Positions 10,991-22,900 of a stretch of DNA of 64,000 nt are shown in pieces. The notes beneath the pieces were generated by a model. It ran no database searches and was not told where the DNA came from. It was given only the letters and a program-made list of their open reading frames with translations. The position numbers and the translations under genes are program-made. The first letter of the stretch is position 1; every line of letters starts with the position of its first letter. Source of the stretch: Ciona intestinalis (Eukaryota > Chordata > Ascidiacea > Phlebobranchia > Cionidae). The DNA is taken from the NCBI RefSeq assembly GCF_000224145.3, contig NC_020167.2:4285713-4349712 (forward strand), in the 5' to 3' direction.

Positions 10991-13978
10991 ATGGAATCAC
11001 CGGAAACTTCGGTTCAAGATTTTCTGGAACAACTAAAGTTACCAGCTAAATACCTGGATAACTTTAACGGCAATGGTTACTTTTCTCTGCAAGATTGTTA
11101 CGGAATTACAGAGGAAAGATTGAAAGATATCGGAATCGTTCTCCCAGGTATTTCATCGTGCTTAATATAGTAGTGTGGGGAAGATGGGATTTTAATCTAT
11201 TTTCTCGTCCACTTTGGTAGTTAACAAAGAACATTCGAAAAATTATAAAACCATATGCTCACGACTCCCGTAAAACGTTGTTAATTGTTTAAAACACGAT
11301 CACAATATTTGGATATTATGTACTAAAAGTGTCCCATTTAACCCCATCCTACTATATGGTTTTTTAATTGTTCGGCCCACCAGGATAAATATGAATTATA
11401 TATTCATGCTTCATTTAGGAGCTTAGGTATTAGCACACTTTAACTTTTTTAGGTCTTTATCAAGGCTTTTTTTTCTAGGTCATTATCGAAGGCTTTTGAA
11501 CAAAATCCCAGGATGTACTGTCAGCAAACCACCAAGACATAACCGAGGTCGTAGTATGGACATAGATGCCATTGGAACAGACGAGGAAATCGTTGCAGTT
11601 CAGAAACCTGCTGAGTCCGCTCCTATTGAAGATGATTACGATCCTGTTGATCCTACAATATCTGAACCTGCTTACCAGTCAGCTCAAGGTAGTGGAGTAA
11701 CACAGCAGTTGGTCGAAGCAGAAAGCCCCTATGACAGACTATCACATAGCGTCGGCATAACGTTGAACGATTCTTTTCCCAACGAATCACCGGCCCCACT
11801 TTTATCACCGGATGATGTTTCCTTGGCGACAAGCCCAACCAATACGGAAAAACCTGCAAATGATGATGATATATACAATCTGGTTGATGACGATCCGCTT
11901 CCTCAGCCCCCTCCGTCCCCTACTAACATCCGAGATGCTGTGTTTCAAGTTTTTCAACAGTCGCCGAAGCGCATCCTAGCCGAGGAAGAAGAACTGTATG
12001 CAACAGCCGATAGCGCTCGCTCGGAAAGCCCAAGCACTCCACCACCACCTTACAACTCTCTTATTGCTCCGGTAGAGCTTCCTTCGACAGAAACGTCTTC
12101 ATTGTCAGTCAGCATTAAACACATGCCACTCCCTTCGCCACCTCCTCCAACTTGGATGATGGGCGACGGAGATAGGAAATTACCCGAACCACCATTATCA
12201 GACGGTATCGACCCTATGAAGTTTAGTGGAACAACAGGGCATTCGAATCAATACAGCAGATCAGAGGCCTCTGCGAAAACCTCTGTTGTAGTTGCAGAGA
12301 AACCTTCACCGTCGTACTTGAGCCTTGCAGAAAACAATATCAGTGTTAATCAGAGCAACGCAAAACTCTCGCCAGGTTCACCTAACTGGATCTACCCAGG
12401 TTCTGAAACTCCGCCCAACAGTGCAGGGGATACTGAAAGAAAAGTGAATTCTGTCAGCCAAGATAAAGATTGCGATTTACAACGAACTGGATCTAGACAC
12501 CCAGAAACCACCATCAGTTACAAGTTCCGGACATTCTTCATTAACACGAGGTGCATCTATGGACATAGCTGCACAAAAAACAACCGATCCTATCTCCGCC
12601 CAGACTCAACCAGGTATATATATGGATTACAAATTTGTAGATTCAGTGTCATAGATGGACAGTATTTTCATACGTATTGGTTACAAAATACTGTCGGTTT
12701 CGACTTTGCTTCGACTAAATACCACTGGAGCTAATTTATTAATAATTCATTTCGAGCGCACGTTCTAAAATCGTTTTTTTTTTGCTTTAGCAGCTACAAC
12801 GCTCGAGGAAGAGAATGTGTATAATGTTTGTGAAGACGTTATTTCACCGATTGGTCGAGTTTCCAAGAAGACCAAGGACATAATTGAGCGTCTTTCCCGA
12901 TCCTCTTCCACAGCTTCAAACGATTCTATACCAACCTAGTAAGATACTACATATATTATGTAGTACTACGGGGGAGGATGGTTGACTATGGAAGTCGTGT
13001 GGATACATTTTGTAATTATTTGAATGTTATTTGTTTACTACCAAATGGGGCGAAAAAATAGAATCAAAGGGTGTCCCTACTTCCCTATAACCCTACTGTA
13101 CTAGATTAACACATACTCGTTTTTTTTTAAACTACAGTTTTATATTAAAATAAACACGAATTCTCTCTTAACGTTGCACTCCCATTTATAGCCTTCCGAG
13201 ATCATCCGGGTCACTTGAATCGAAGAAACCATCGCCGGTTGCAACTTTTAAGTTTTCTGCTGACGAGCTTAGCATATCAGACGATCCGCTATCTGAAGGT
13301 GACGTCTATCAAGAAGATATTTACGACAGTATAGAAGACGATATCGTAGTAAACAACCATGCCTTACGAGTCGATGGAATGAGGGAAGTCAGATCTCACT
13401 CCAGTGCTGCAGAAAAGAAGAAATCATCTGGAATTGGACTAAGAAGGAAAAACAAAGCCACTCGACCTGTTTCTGCTTTTATAGAAAACATGAAACGTCC
13501 AGTCAGTGTAAGTTGTTGCACTTTAATACCAGTTTAATATTGTAAACATACTAAACAAACAGTTTAAGTATACAAGCCCAAGTATAACGCGAACCACGAA
13601 TCACGTTTGCAACTTCTAGTTAGATTGGCTAAGATGGGACATGATTTCATAACAATAGTCTATTGTAGAATGAGGTAATATAGAACATTTTCTTTTCTCG
13701 TCCCATTTGGTAGTAAACAAAGAGTATCTATAATATGAGATGTAAGCAACGGTATCCCATTTTACCCCACAGTACATTATTTAATAATGTTAAATTTTTA
13801 GGAACTGCAGAGGCAAAGCTCGAGCGAAGAAGGAGAGAACGGTTCCTCTCGTCTTCCCCACATGCGAGCAGCATCCACAAGTGATGGAAGACAGTCGGAT
13901 TTATTGGACGCTCTCATTGTTGATGAGAACCAGCTGCGAAACACAAGTGGGCCTCATCTGCACCAACTGTCTCCTTTG
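10991..13978 (+). CDS. ARAP: ARAP exons 1-5: SAM domain and disordered tyrosine/proline-rich linker
   Basis: Exons 10991-11147, 11479-12399, 12458-12613, 12794-12938, 13192-13507, 13802-13978 (residues 1 to about 624). SAM domain at about residues 5-65 (VQDFLEQLKLPAKYLDNF, GITEERLKDIGIVLPG, then HYRRLLNKI); in ARAPs it binds the SAM domain of the inositol phosphatase SHIP2. The linker is rich in Pro, Ser and acidic residues and holds repeated tyrosine motifs (DIYNLVDDDP, EELYATADS, AIYNELDLD, NVYNVCED, DIYDSIEDD) and proline stretches that could bind SH3 domains. Exon 2 stays open to 12734 in its first frame, but only a one-step frame change joins it to exon 3. I split it by a 58-base GT-AG intron (12400-12457); a 1-base assembly error is the alternative. 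Confidence 0.82.
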
Positions 13979-16900
13979 GTGAGATATTTGTATGTGGTGA
14001 CTGGTGATGCATTTTCTAACTTTGTATATTTGTGTGTCGAAGCTATCGAGATATTTGTATGTGATGATTATTATTGTAACATTGTACTGGTGTGTCGAAG
14101 CCACCATGCTTTACTAGACAGCAGCACCATCAGATCATGCACTCAGCGCGTGTAATTTATGAGTACACTTTATTATACATGTGACAAATTCAAGCGAACT
14201 GTAAACGAAGGTAATTGTAAGGACAGAGCAGGAAAATCGTTAATAGCAAGCCCAATCAAGCAATACTATACCCACTTGGGATTTTTTGGACCGAACCGGA
14301 TTTCGTAATCGGTACTTCCTTTGTTTTGTTGGTAAGCGTGTCGCATTTGAGCAAGTTAAGGCCGGCGTGTCATTGAGGGGTCAAAGACGCGAAATTAAGG
14401 TTAATTGCCCACCATGTTTAAAGATCCGGCAGCTTTTGTCGCAGTTTCACCATTTTGGTTTATTGCTCTTATGATCCAATTCAAGCGAATGTATTTTAAA
14501 TACTTAATTAAACTATTAGAGTTCGCAAAAATTGGGACTTGTAAGCTGAGGTCCGGAACTTTACACTGCTTTTCCTTTAAGCAGTATGCGCGTAATTTAT
14601 TAATAAGCTTTTGTTATTTTGTACATTGTTTCCGCTATACGGTTGTGCCTGTATACGTTTCTTATTTGTGACGTCACAATAATGATGTTTTCTGCAGGCG
14701 TCAAAGAAAACAAAGAAAGGCTGGTTGTGGAAACAAGGCTGGTAAGATAAACATATTTGTGGGTAAACAGTTGCCTTGTTTAACGTGGATTTATTGTTTG
14801 TATTTATTCCTTACCCAAAGCTATCTCTTTGCCAAGCGGAAATAATTCCACGTTCGCCAATAGAGATTGAAATTTACAAAATTTCCGATTCCCATGATGT
14901 TTCTATGTGTAGCATAAGTGTTTCAGTATAAATGATTTCTGTATAAGAAAGCGACATGTAAGAAATAAAAAATATAGTAGGGTGGGGAAGACGGGACGCT
15001 TTTAGCAACGGTCAATGGGAGTCGTGACGATACGGTTTTATAAATCTTTGATTGTTCTGGAGTTTGTTGTTCCACTGCTTCATAATAATATTAAACGCAC
15101 ACACCAGCTTAATATGTATCAAGCGGTCGCGGTGTGGAAACGCGATACCGCATCAGTAGTGGCTTCCTTCTATTGGGTTTGTTCCTTGTAAAACGAGTGG
15201 GCCTGTTGCTGGTGCGAGGTGGAAAAACAAACAAACCGTGCAATAATACGAACAACAAGACTTGTATACTTATGATGGCTGCATATAAAATACACAATAA
15301 ATAATACTAGTTATTGTTTATACATTACTTTGTACTCAAGTATTCACTCTATCAAATCGCTGTGACTACTGACACACGCTGTTTACTTTACTAGTTTTAA
15401 AGTATATGCAGATTTTTGTAACATTAATATATTCATATACAATTTTGGGCAACTTGTTGTGCCCTAACCGCGAAACCCACTAAGCCAAAGTATACACTGG
15501 TTGCTTTGTAATTCTCAAGTAAACAATTCCCCCACAGGCACGAGGGACGAGCACCTTTCCGCAAACGATGGGTCGTTTTCAACGGTGACGAGCTGCTATA
15601 TTATGAGAGTGAAAACAAGGTATTTGCTTTGTATTTGTTACGAAAGGTCGAGCATTGATAAATAAGTTAATCGCTATGCACTGTTGCAATCCTAGCGATA
15701 TGTCCAATTACCAAAGCAATCAATATAATAATCCGAAACAGCTTGACGACCGAAGGTGCTGGGGTTATATCTCCCTTGGTGTATACGCCTTTCCTAAGTC
15801 TAAGATGCATGATCTAACTGCGATTGTTACCTTTATCAACGCAGACCGAGCTCAGCAAAGGAGTTATACCTATCGAAGTTATCCTACGGATCCAGGTTCC
15901 GCAAAGTGACCTCAAGTCCTTCCACATCCTCACTAAGGGAGGAAGGAAGTACATCTTCTACGCTGAAAGTTCGGATGAAAGGGCTCTGTGGACTTCGACT
16001 GTAATGGCGGCCAAGATGCTCTATGAGGTAAGATGACGTAATTTGGGAGAATTTCACGTTTGGTTTATCGAAACGTTGTTTGTTGTTACTTTGCCTCGTG
16101 AATATTGCCCGCACTGTGGTTATTGAACAGTGCGGGTTTTGTCTTAGCTTGTACGGGCATGCTCTATAGTCTATACATCTAAATACTTGTAACATATGGT
16201 GTAAGGTTGTTTTATAGTCCGGTGCTGAAATATCGGACACTTTTTTATTCTGTTTTCTCGTCTCGTTGCCAAAGAACACCCAAAGAATTGTAAAGCTGTA
16301 TCCTCACGACTTCTACAGACCGTTGTTAATTGTTTAAAGCAGGATCATAACATTTGTATAACAACTGCTAAGGGTGTCCCGTATTCCCCCACCCTACTTT
16401 ATATTTTCCTCACTTTTTAAAACATTTAGTTGGTTTTTGGGTTGCGCCTTGTTCGTATATTTTGTTATTTATACTCTTCATTTTCGTAAACAGTAGTCTG
16501 TTTTTTAGCATTTCGGTTTTGTAATGGTATACCACTTGCACGTTACGTCATAATTGATGAACGACACATTATCACGTCACAAATACGCCTCAGGCGCATC
16601 GTAGCGTTGAAGTGCGGCCGCAGGAATTTCGCTTTGAACGAAAAGAATACATAGGTACAGAACAGTGGTAATTGCAGTGCCCAGCTGGACGTTGCTTCAG
16701 ATAAGCACGTTCGAGTCGCAGATTTTTTATGGTCTTGTAATTGTACCGTCGGCGGGCGGAAGGCGCATTATCGACTGATCGATACTTCTGTGGCTGTTCA
16801 ATTGCTGACGTTCTTTTTCGCGGACCCGTGGCCGAATTTGGAAAGGGGAGGAGGAAATGTGAATGAGAGCTTCGGCGCGCTTGGCGTAAACAGTTTTCGA

Positions 16901-19900
16901 CTGCGTTAATACAGATTAGTCCGGCTTCGGCAGCTTTAGTAGGGTGACGACGTTTCTTTAGGCCTGCCTTTTGTTAGTGAGTCACTTTAAGCGCTTACGC
17001 AAAGGATTAAGGGTCACGCGAGTTTGTTCATTGAGTTTTGACTCGTAAATCTTGTAATCTTTTTATTCAGCCACAGAGCGGATATCGCTGAATTTGCGGC
17101 GTGTTGCAAAGCTGTTTCGAAAAACAATAGAATAAGGCACGTGGTTAAAACAGATGTACTAGCTTTGTTTCGGCAGGTGTGTCAGAATATGTGAATCAGA
17201 TATTTATGTAAATGTTGAAATAATTTCCGACCTGCACGGAAGCTCTATTGTGCTGATGCTGTTGTGTAGCTGAGGTTTTAAGCCTATGCTATTTTAACTC
17301 ATTGGACTGAAATGTAGGTCGCAGACACTGTTCGTATTTAGCTTTTGAGTTTTAATTGAATCAATTATAAGACGTAATCGATTGTGCAGTTGTGTGTGTT
17401 CTGATTTATGTCTGGTAGGTCAAGCAATTAAAACACACAGTAAGATATAAGGCTAGGCTACGTCATACCATACGTCAGCAGTAAAGGTATATTGTATATC
17501 ACGCAGTAAACCGTACTACGCACGTCAAACTGCAATAGCTGGTTAGGAATAGTGTACTAGGTATGTTAAGTATATTGTTCGTTTGATAATTTGAAATCAT
17601 GAGTATGTTGGTTGGGATAAATACTCAGCCGAACATTAGGGGGCATGAGCGGAGACAGACTTTCCCTGGGGTTCGAAAGGGCCGTGCAGAAGGCCACAAA
17701 AAGAGAGGTCGATCGTTAGTTATTGTAAGTACACCAATTGTGTAATCAATTGCCGTGTTATTGCGACATTAATAGATAGAGATATAGCGGCCATTAAACG
17801 CATTGGTCGTGAGCAGACATCGTGAGCGAAATTTGCGCATTGCATCTTTAGGTGAATATGAATACGTGTTAAGATGTATGTGCCTGCTTGAATTTAGGGT
17901 TTTTCTCCCATTTCTTACAATTTTTTGATTGCATTGCGTTGATCAAGCCACACTTAGTTCATTTAAAGTGGAGTTGCTTGGTATAAGCGTTTTATTTCAT
18001 AACTTGAATACGTGTAATGCAGAAACAATGCCAAGGCCAGCAGTTCAAGCCAGGAGGAAGTATGTACATGCCTTATAAGGAAGGGTCGCTGAAATTGGAC
18101 GGCCACAGGACCTACTTGGCGACGAAAGGCGATCAGTTCGCCTACTACAAGAGCACTAATGAGTTTAATTTCGGTCAGCCCGTCGCAAAGTAAGTCGCCT
18201 ACACGAATGTATTAAGAGGTCCGATATTAAAAGGTTTGTTCCTAGGATGACCATGAAATTAGCGACCGTCAAGGATGTGGACAAGAAAAAGTTCCAACTG
18301 GTATTTCCCTACCGCACGTTCACGTAAGTGCTTAGAACAGCGTGGCGTGTTAGTTTTCCACTTTATAAAATGCCGTATTCTGTAACAGCTTCGCAGCCGA
18401 TAGCGAAGAAGAGAAGCGGTCTTGGGTGGAAGCGCTGAACGACGCGATCGCTGAGGGACTTTCAGATTACAAAGTAATGGTTTGATCAAATACGCCTGTG
18501 ATGTGGATTGTTGCAATACGATAACACAATTTCAAATACCTTGAATTTTTATTACATGTTTGTGGTAGTTTACCCTTAGGGAAATCTTCCAAATGTAAAA
18601 CGAATCTTATAGATAACTTTCCAATTTGTATTTTTTAAACAACTGGCCAACTTAAAGGCGCCCTGCCTAACTTTTTAATTCTTAATTAATGATAGAATGT
18701 CGAAATACTATGTAACAATGTATATAAATAGAATTTGCAATCATGATGTTTCTCCAAACCAAACTATTGCACACTCGTTCCACTTTTGCCTAAGGTCATT
18801 TTATGTGTTCAAATTAATGAAGACCTAACAATATATTGGCAAAGCAAAAGTTTACATGTTATTACATACAGGTGGTGAATGAGGTGTGGGAGAATGAAGC
18901 CAACAGAGTCTGTGCTGATTGTGGAAGAGCAGACCCTGACTGGGCATCCATTAATCTAGCTATTGTGATATGTAAGCACTGTGCAGGGGTGCACCGAGAC
19001 CTGGGGGTTCACAACAGCAAAGTGAGATCTCTTAAAATGGACGTAAGGATTTGGACCGAACAAATGAAAATGGTAAGAGAAATTGTGTTTTGCTCCTATA
19101 AAGGTTGTATTGTATAATGCTGCCTGTACTTTGTGCATCCTTATGCACTATGTGCTATTTTTACATCATGCCCAAAAACAAAATTCTGCACTTTTAAGTT
19201 ACCACTGCTGTACATTATATGACCTAATAGTGAGTAGGTGACGAGGGTTTACTGCTGCAGTAAACTAACATTTTGTTAGGCATTGTATCATAATGTGTGA
19301 CGCAACTCATTGTTGTTATGCCACTCACGTTTTTTGTGCGAAAGAACATAAAGCGTGTTTGTTTCAACTAGCCATTCATGTGATATTAAAAGCCATAAAG
19401 ATTAAATCAAGTTTGGAAAGTCCAACTAACTGTAATAATTAAAACACATAATGAAGGACTCGTGTTGGTTATGTTATGTAATACATGCAATACTAAATTT
19501 GTAACATGCAGGAAATAATATGTCAGCTTATAACCGTTCATTCATTGTTATGATTAAGCTTCGTTGTTGTGCAATTATAATGCATTATCTGAAAATAAAA
19601 CTTCTTTTTAGTTAATTCTAAGCTTGGGAAATGCATGGACAAATCAGTTTTGGTCTTCTAACTTGAAATCAAGTGAAGCTATCACAGATATGGCTGACAA
19701 GTTTGTACTTTTGTTCATTTTTTATACTTTATTTAGACATCTAATGATAGTCAAACCTTTGCTGTAGTTTTTTAAATGCATTGTTATTTTCATGACTATT
19801 TACTTGCACAAAAAGGTATAAAAATTAGTTGCAAATAATGTTATTCTGTCTTGTAGGAAACAACGTGCTTGGCATATTAACAGTAAATACATTGAGATGC

Positions 19901-22900
19901 AATACACGGATACCCACCGCTTGTCTGGCAACCAAGAACAACTCAATCAGGTTCTACATATATTCCATTTATCTTTTATGTTTTTAAAATACAAAGTTTA
20001 CATCCTCTTTCCACTTATGTTCAGTTTTGGGATGTTTTTTTAAGCTCAGGGCAGTAGGAGTAATGCAAAAAGGTCAAAACTAATTATTACTCTTCATTAC
20101 TTTCATTTTTATACTTATAAGCACAGATAATGTAAATGAAAGTAGTTATTTGGTCATGATTCATTGTACAGACTTGTTCATGTCATAATAAAATAAACAA
20201 ATTTCTTAGTTAAAGCACAAAGTACACATACTAATTACAAATACCTGTACATTACTGTCAACTTTCATGGAGCCTAAAAGTCAGTTTCATTTTGGTAAAT
20301 GTAGATGAATGAATGAAACTTATACGGACAATGATAGACCTTATAACATAGGTGTTTTGTTTCCTACACTTCTTGTCTGAATGCGAGTTACCACATATGC
20401 AAGTTTCTGGGTGAATTTTTTTAGTCTTTTTTATTTTTTTGGTTTTGGGCAAGTGTATTTTTTAAGGACACATATGCACACAATAGTAGCATCAATGAGC
20501 CTTGAATCTGTTAATATTTTATTCTCTAACATTGTACAATACAACAGGGACTGATCAATGCTGTTCGTAACAATGACATAAGAGAAGCATACTGCCTTGT
20601 GTTCAGTGGTGCAGACCCAAACTGTGATACCGGCAAACAACATGCTAAAACACGTAAGCCTTTGACTTGTATTAATACACTGCTTTCAAAGTGAAACTTG
20701 TTGCAAGTTATGTGTAACTTATTAAATAGTCATTCTGACTTTTACGAGTACTTTGTCTGAGTTACTTATTAAATGATAAGAGCATTATGCTTTTAAGTGG
20801 TTTTCTTTGGTGTTTTAGGTTGGGTTGTAAATTACAAATATTAAAATAACAGAAAATTATTAAGTTCATATTGTATATTATCAGCTATCGCAGCTCAGGC
20901 CTTTTTAGATAGGATAGAGCATTATTTTAACCAGAGATAACATATTTTCAGCTCACAGTCTTGCTAAGCACCTTGGTTATGATGTTATGGCGGTAAGTTC
21001 TGTTGTTTCTTGTATCTTTATATGGTTTGTTTAATATATCATTTTTCATTGAAAAATATAGAGAACAAACTTGAATGAATGTAACTTGTATACTTATATA
21101 TACACAAACAATATGAATGCAATGAAAGATTAGTTTCGTTCAAAATTGTATCCTATCCAGCTTTGGTGATAATATTGGTAATTTATTCATTTTTCTCATT
21201 TATTCTTTCACATGTAGGAATTCCTTGGTCAGAATGGTGCAACATCTGAAGTAAGCCCTGAAGGTCATATTACCAACAGGGTAAGTTTTTCCTAACAATT
21301 TAATAAAACATCAAACACTGTTAAAAACAACATAATTATCTCGGACCCTGGCATGTGGATGCTCACCTCATCACCAGAGGTTTTGGTTTAAGGCTTAATT
21401 GTGCTACCATTTTGACTGGAAGTGTATTAGTTTTTGTGCAGACACTTACAACAATCGCTTCAATCACGATTCCATATACTCAGTAGTGCCGTTAAAATAC
21501 ATTACATACATTATATATAAAAAAAGAATTGTCTGGGAAAGTGAAAGTAAAGCTCATGTGTCTATTTATACCATAGTATGGCGCTTGATTTTCATAAAAT
21601 GTTCAAGCTTTGTTCATTTTCTCTTTAATTTAGGGAATAAGCCTTCAAAAGAAGGAGTCTTTGCCGAAAATGCGTGCCAAGCCACCAGTGACACTTCGCG
21701 ATCATCTGTATAAATATGGTGGTGACTTTAAAAGCACACAGGAAGAACATAAACCTGCTCGTGGACTAACTTTAATTAAATCTGCTTTACAGCAAGGAGG
21801 TGAGGGTCTTGTATACCCTTTCCAAACAATTTTGTTTATGCAGCTTTAATTTAAGAATATGTTACAATCACATAAAGCTGGTGACTTTTCAATCAATTTT
21901 CTTTTTCAGAGTTTCAGAAGCGAATGTGTGTCCTTGAGAACAATTGCTTTAAATATTATGATCCCGATAAAACCAACATTCTTAAAGATGAAGTTGAATG
22001 CTCTGACCTCATCAGCATAGGAATATGTCAACCTGAACAAGCAACTAAAGCTGGGTGAGTTGTTTATTGGATTTATTTTGTGTGCAAGTGTATTAATTTT
22101 CCCAGTTATTAGGAATGAAGTTTATGGTATATTGCAAAATTTTAACTTGGCATAACGCTATTTCAAATTTAAACAAAACCATAAACACTTCTTTAGATTT
22201 CAACATTGCTTTGAAGTAAGTCGAAACACTGGAAGAACTTATCTCTTTTGTGCTGATCGTAAAGACACAGCCAGCAAGTGGACTCTTGGTTTAATGCAAG
22301 CACTTGTGCCTCCCATGGTACAGAATGCCATGAAACAAGATTTTGAATACGATCGCGTTGGTAGAATGATGATGAAAACTCAACATTGGAACAAGAAATC
22401 ATCTGTAAGCAAAAGAAATAATCCAAAAAAATGGAATGCTGACTTAACATACTACATGCTGAACTTAATAAGCTGTAGTTATTAACTATGTATAATGATG
22501 AATTTATCTGTAAGGAATAGAAATCATGTAAAAGAAACTGTTAAGCTGATTTAACATATTACACACTGATCTTATTAAGCTTTATTTAATGATAATGTGC
22601 AGTTATTTAAAGTTTAAACATGGAGTATTTTGTTTTGACATATAGTATTCAATACCAGCTTTTTATATTTGTACCTGCAGGATTGGGCATCAACATGGTT
22701 TCGATTAAGGGGAAAACAACTTTATTATTTTCACCAAGATTCAAGAACAATGGAGCTTATAGACCTTAGAAAAATTGCCCAAATAAGTGAGTTTGTGTAA
22801 ATAGATAACACACCATCAATACAAATCTCATGATGGGACAGCAATTTGTCTTTTTTAGTATTTTTTGTTTAATATATAACAAAGCAATATGTAAATTGAT

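Larger units (their letters stand above)
16028..18022 (+). other. ARAP intron 8
   Basis: A 2-kb intron with a MITE copy at 16212-16404 and a G+C-richer middle (about 16560-17250) that looks unlike neighbouring introns. Near its end lies a candidate alternative first exon (17599-17724). A perfect 10-bp hairpin lies at 16108-16136. Confidence 0.6.

Noticed and set aside
12614-12734. Continuation of the long ARAP exon 2 frame to a stop at 12734
   Set aside because: The stretch after 12613 follows a GT donor and joins poorly to the family; the other frame continues correctly into the next exon.
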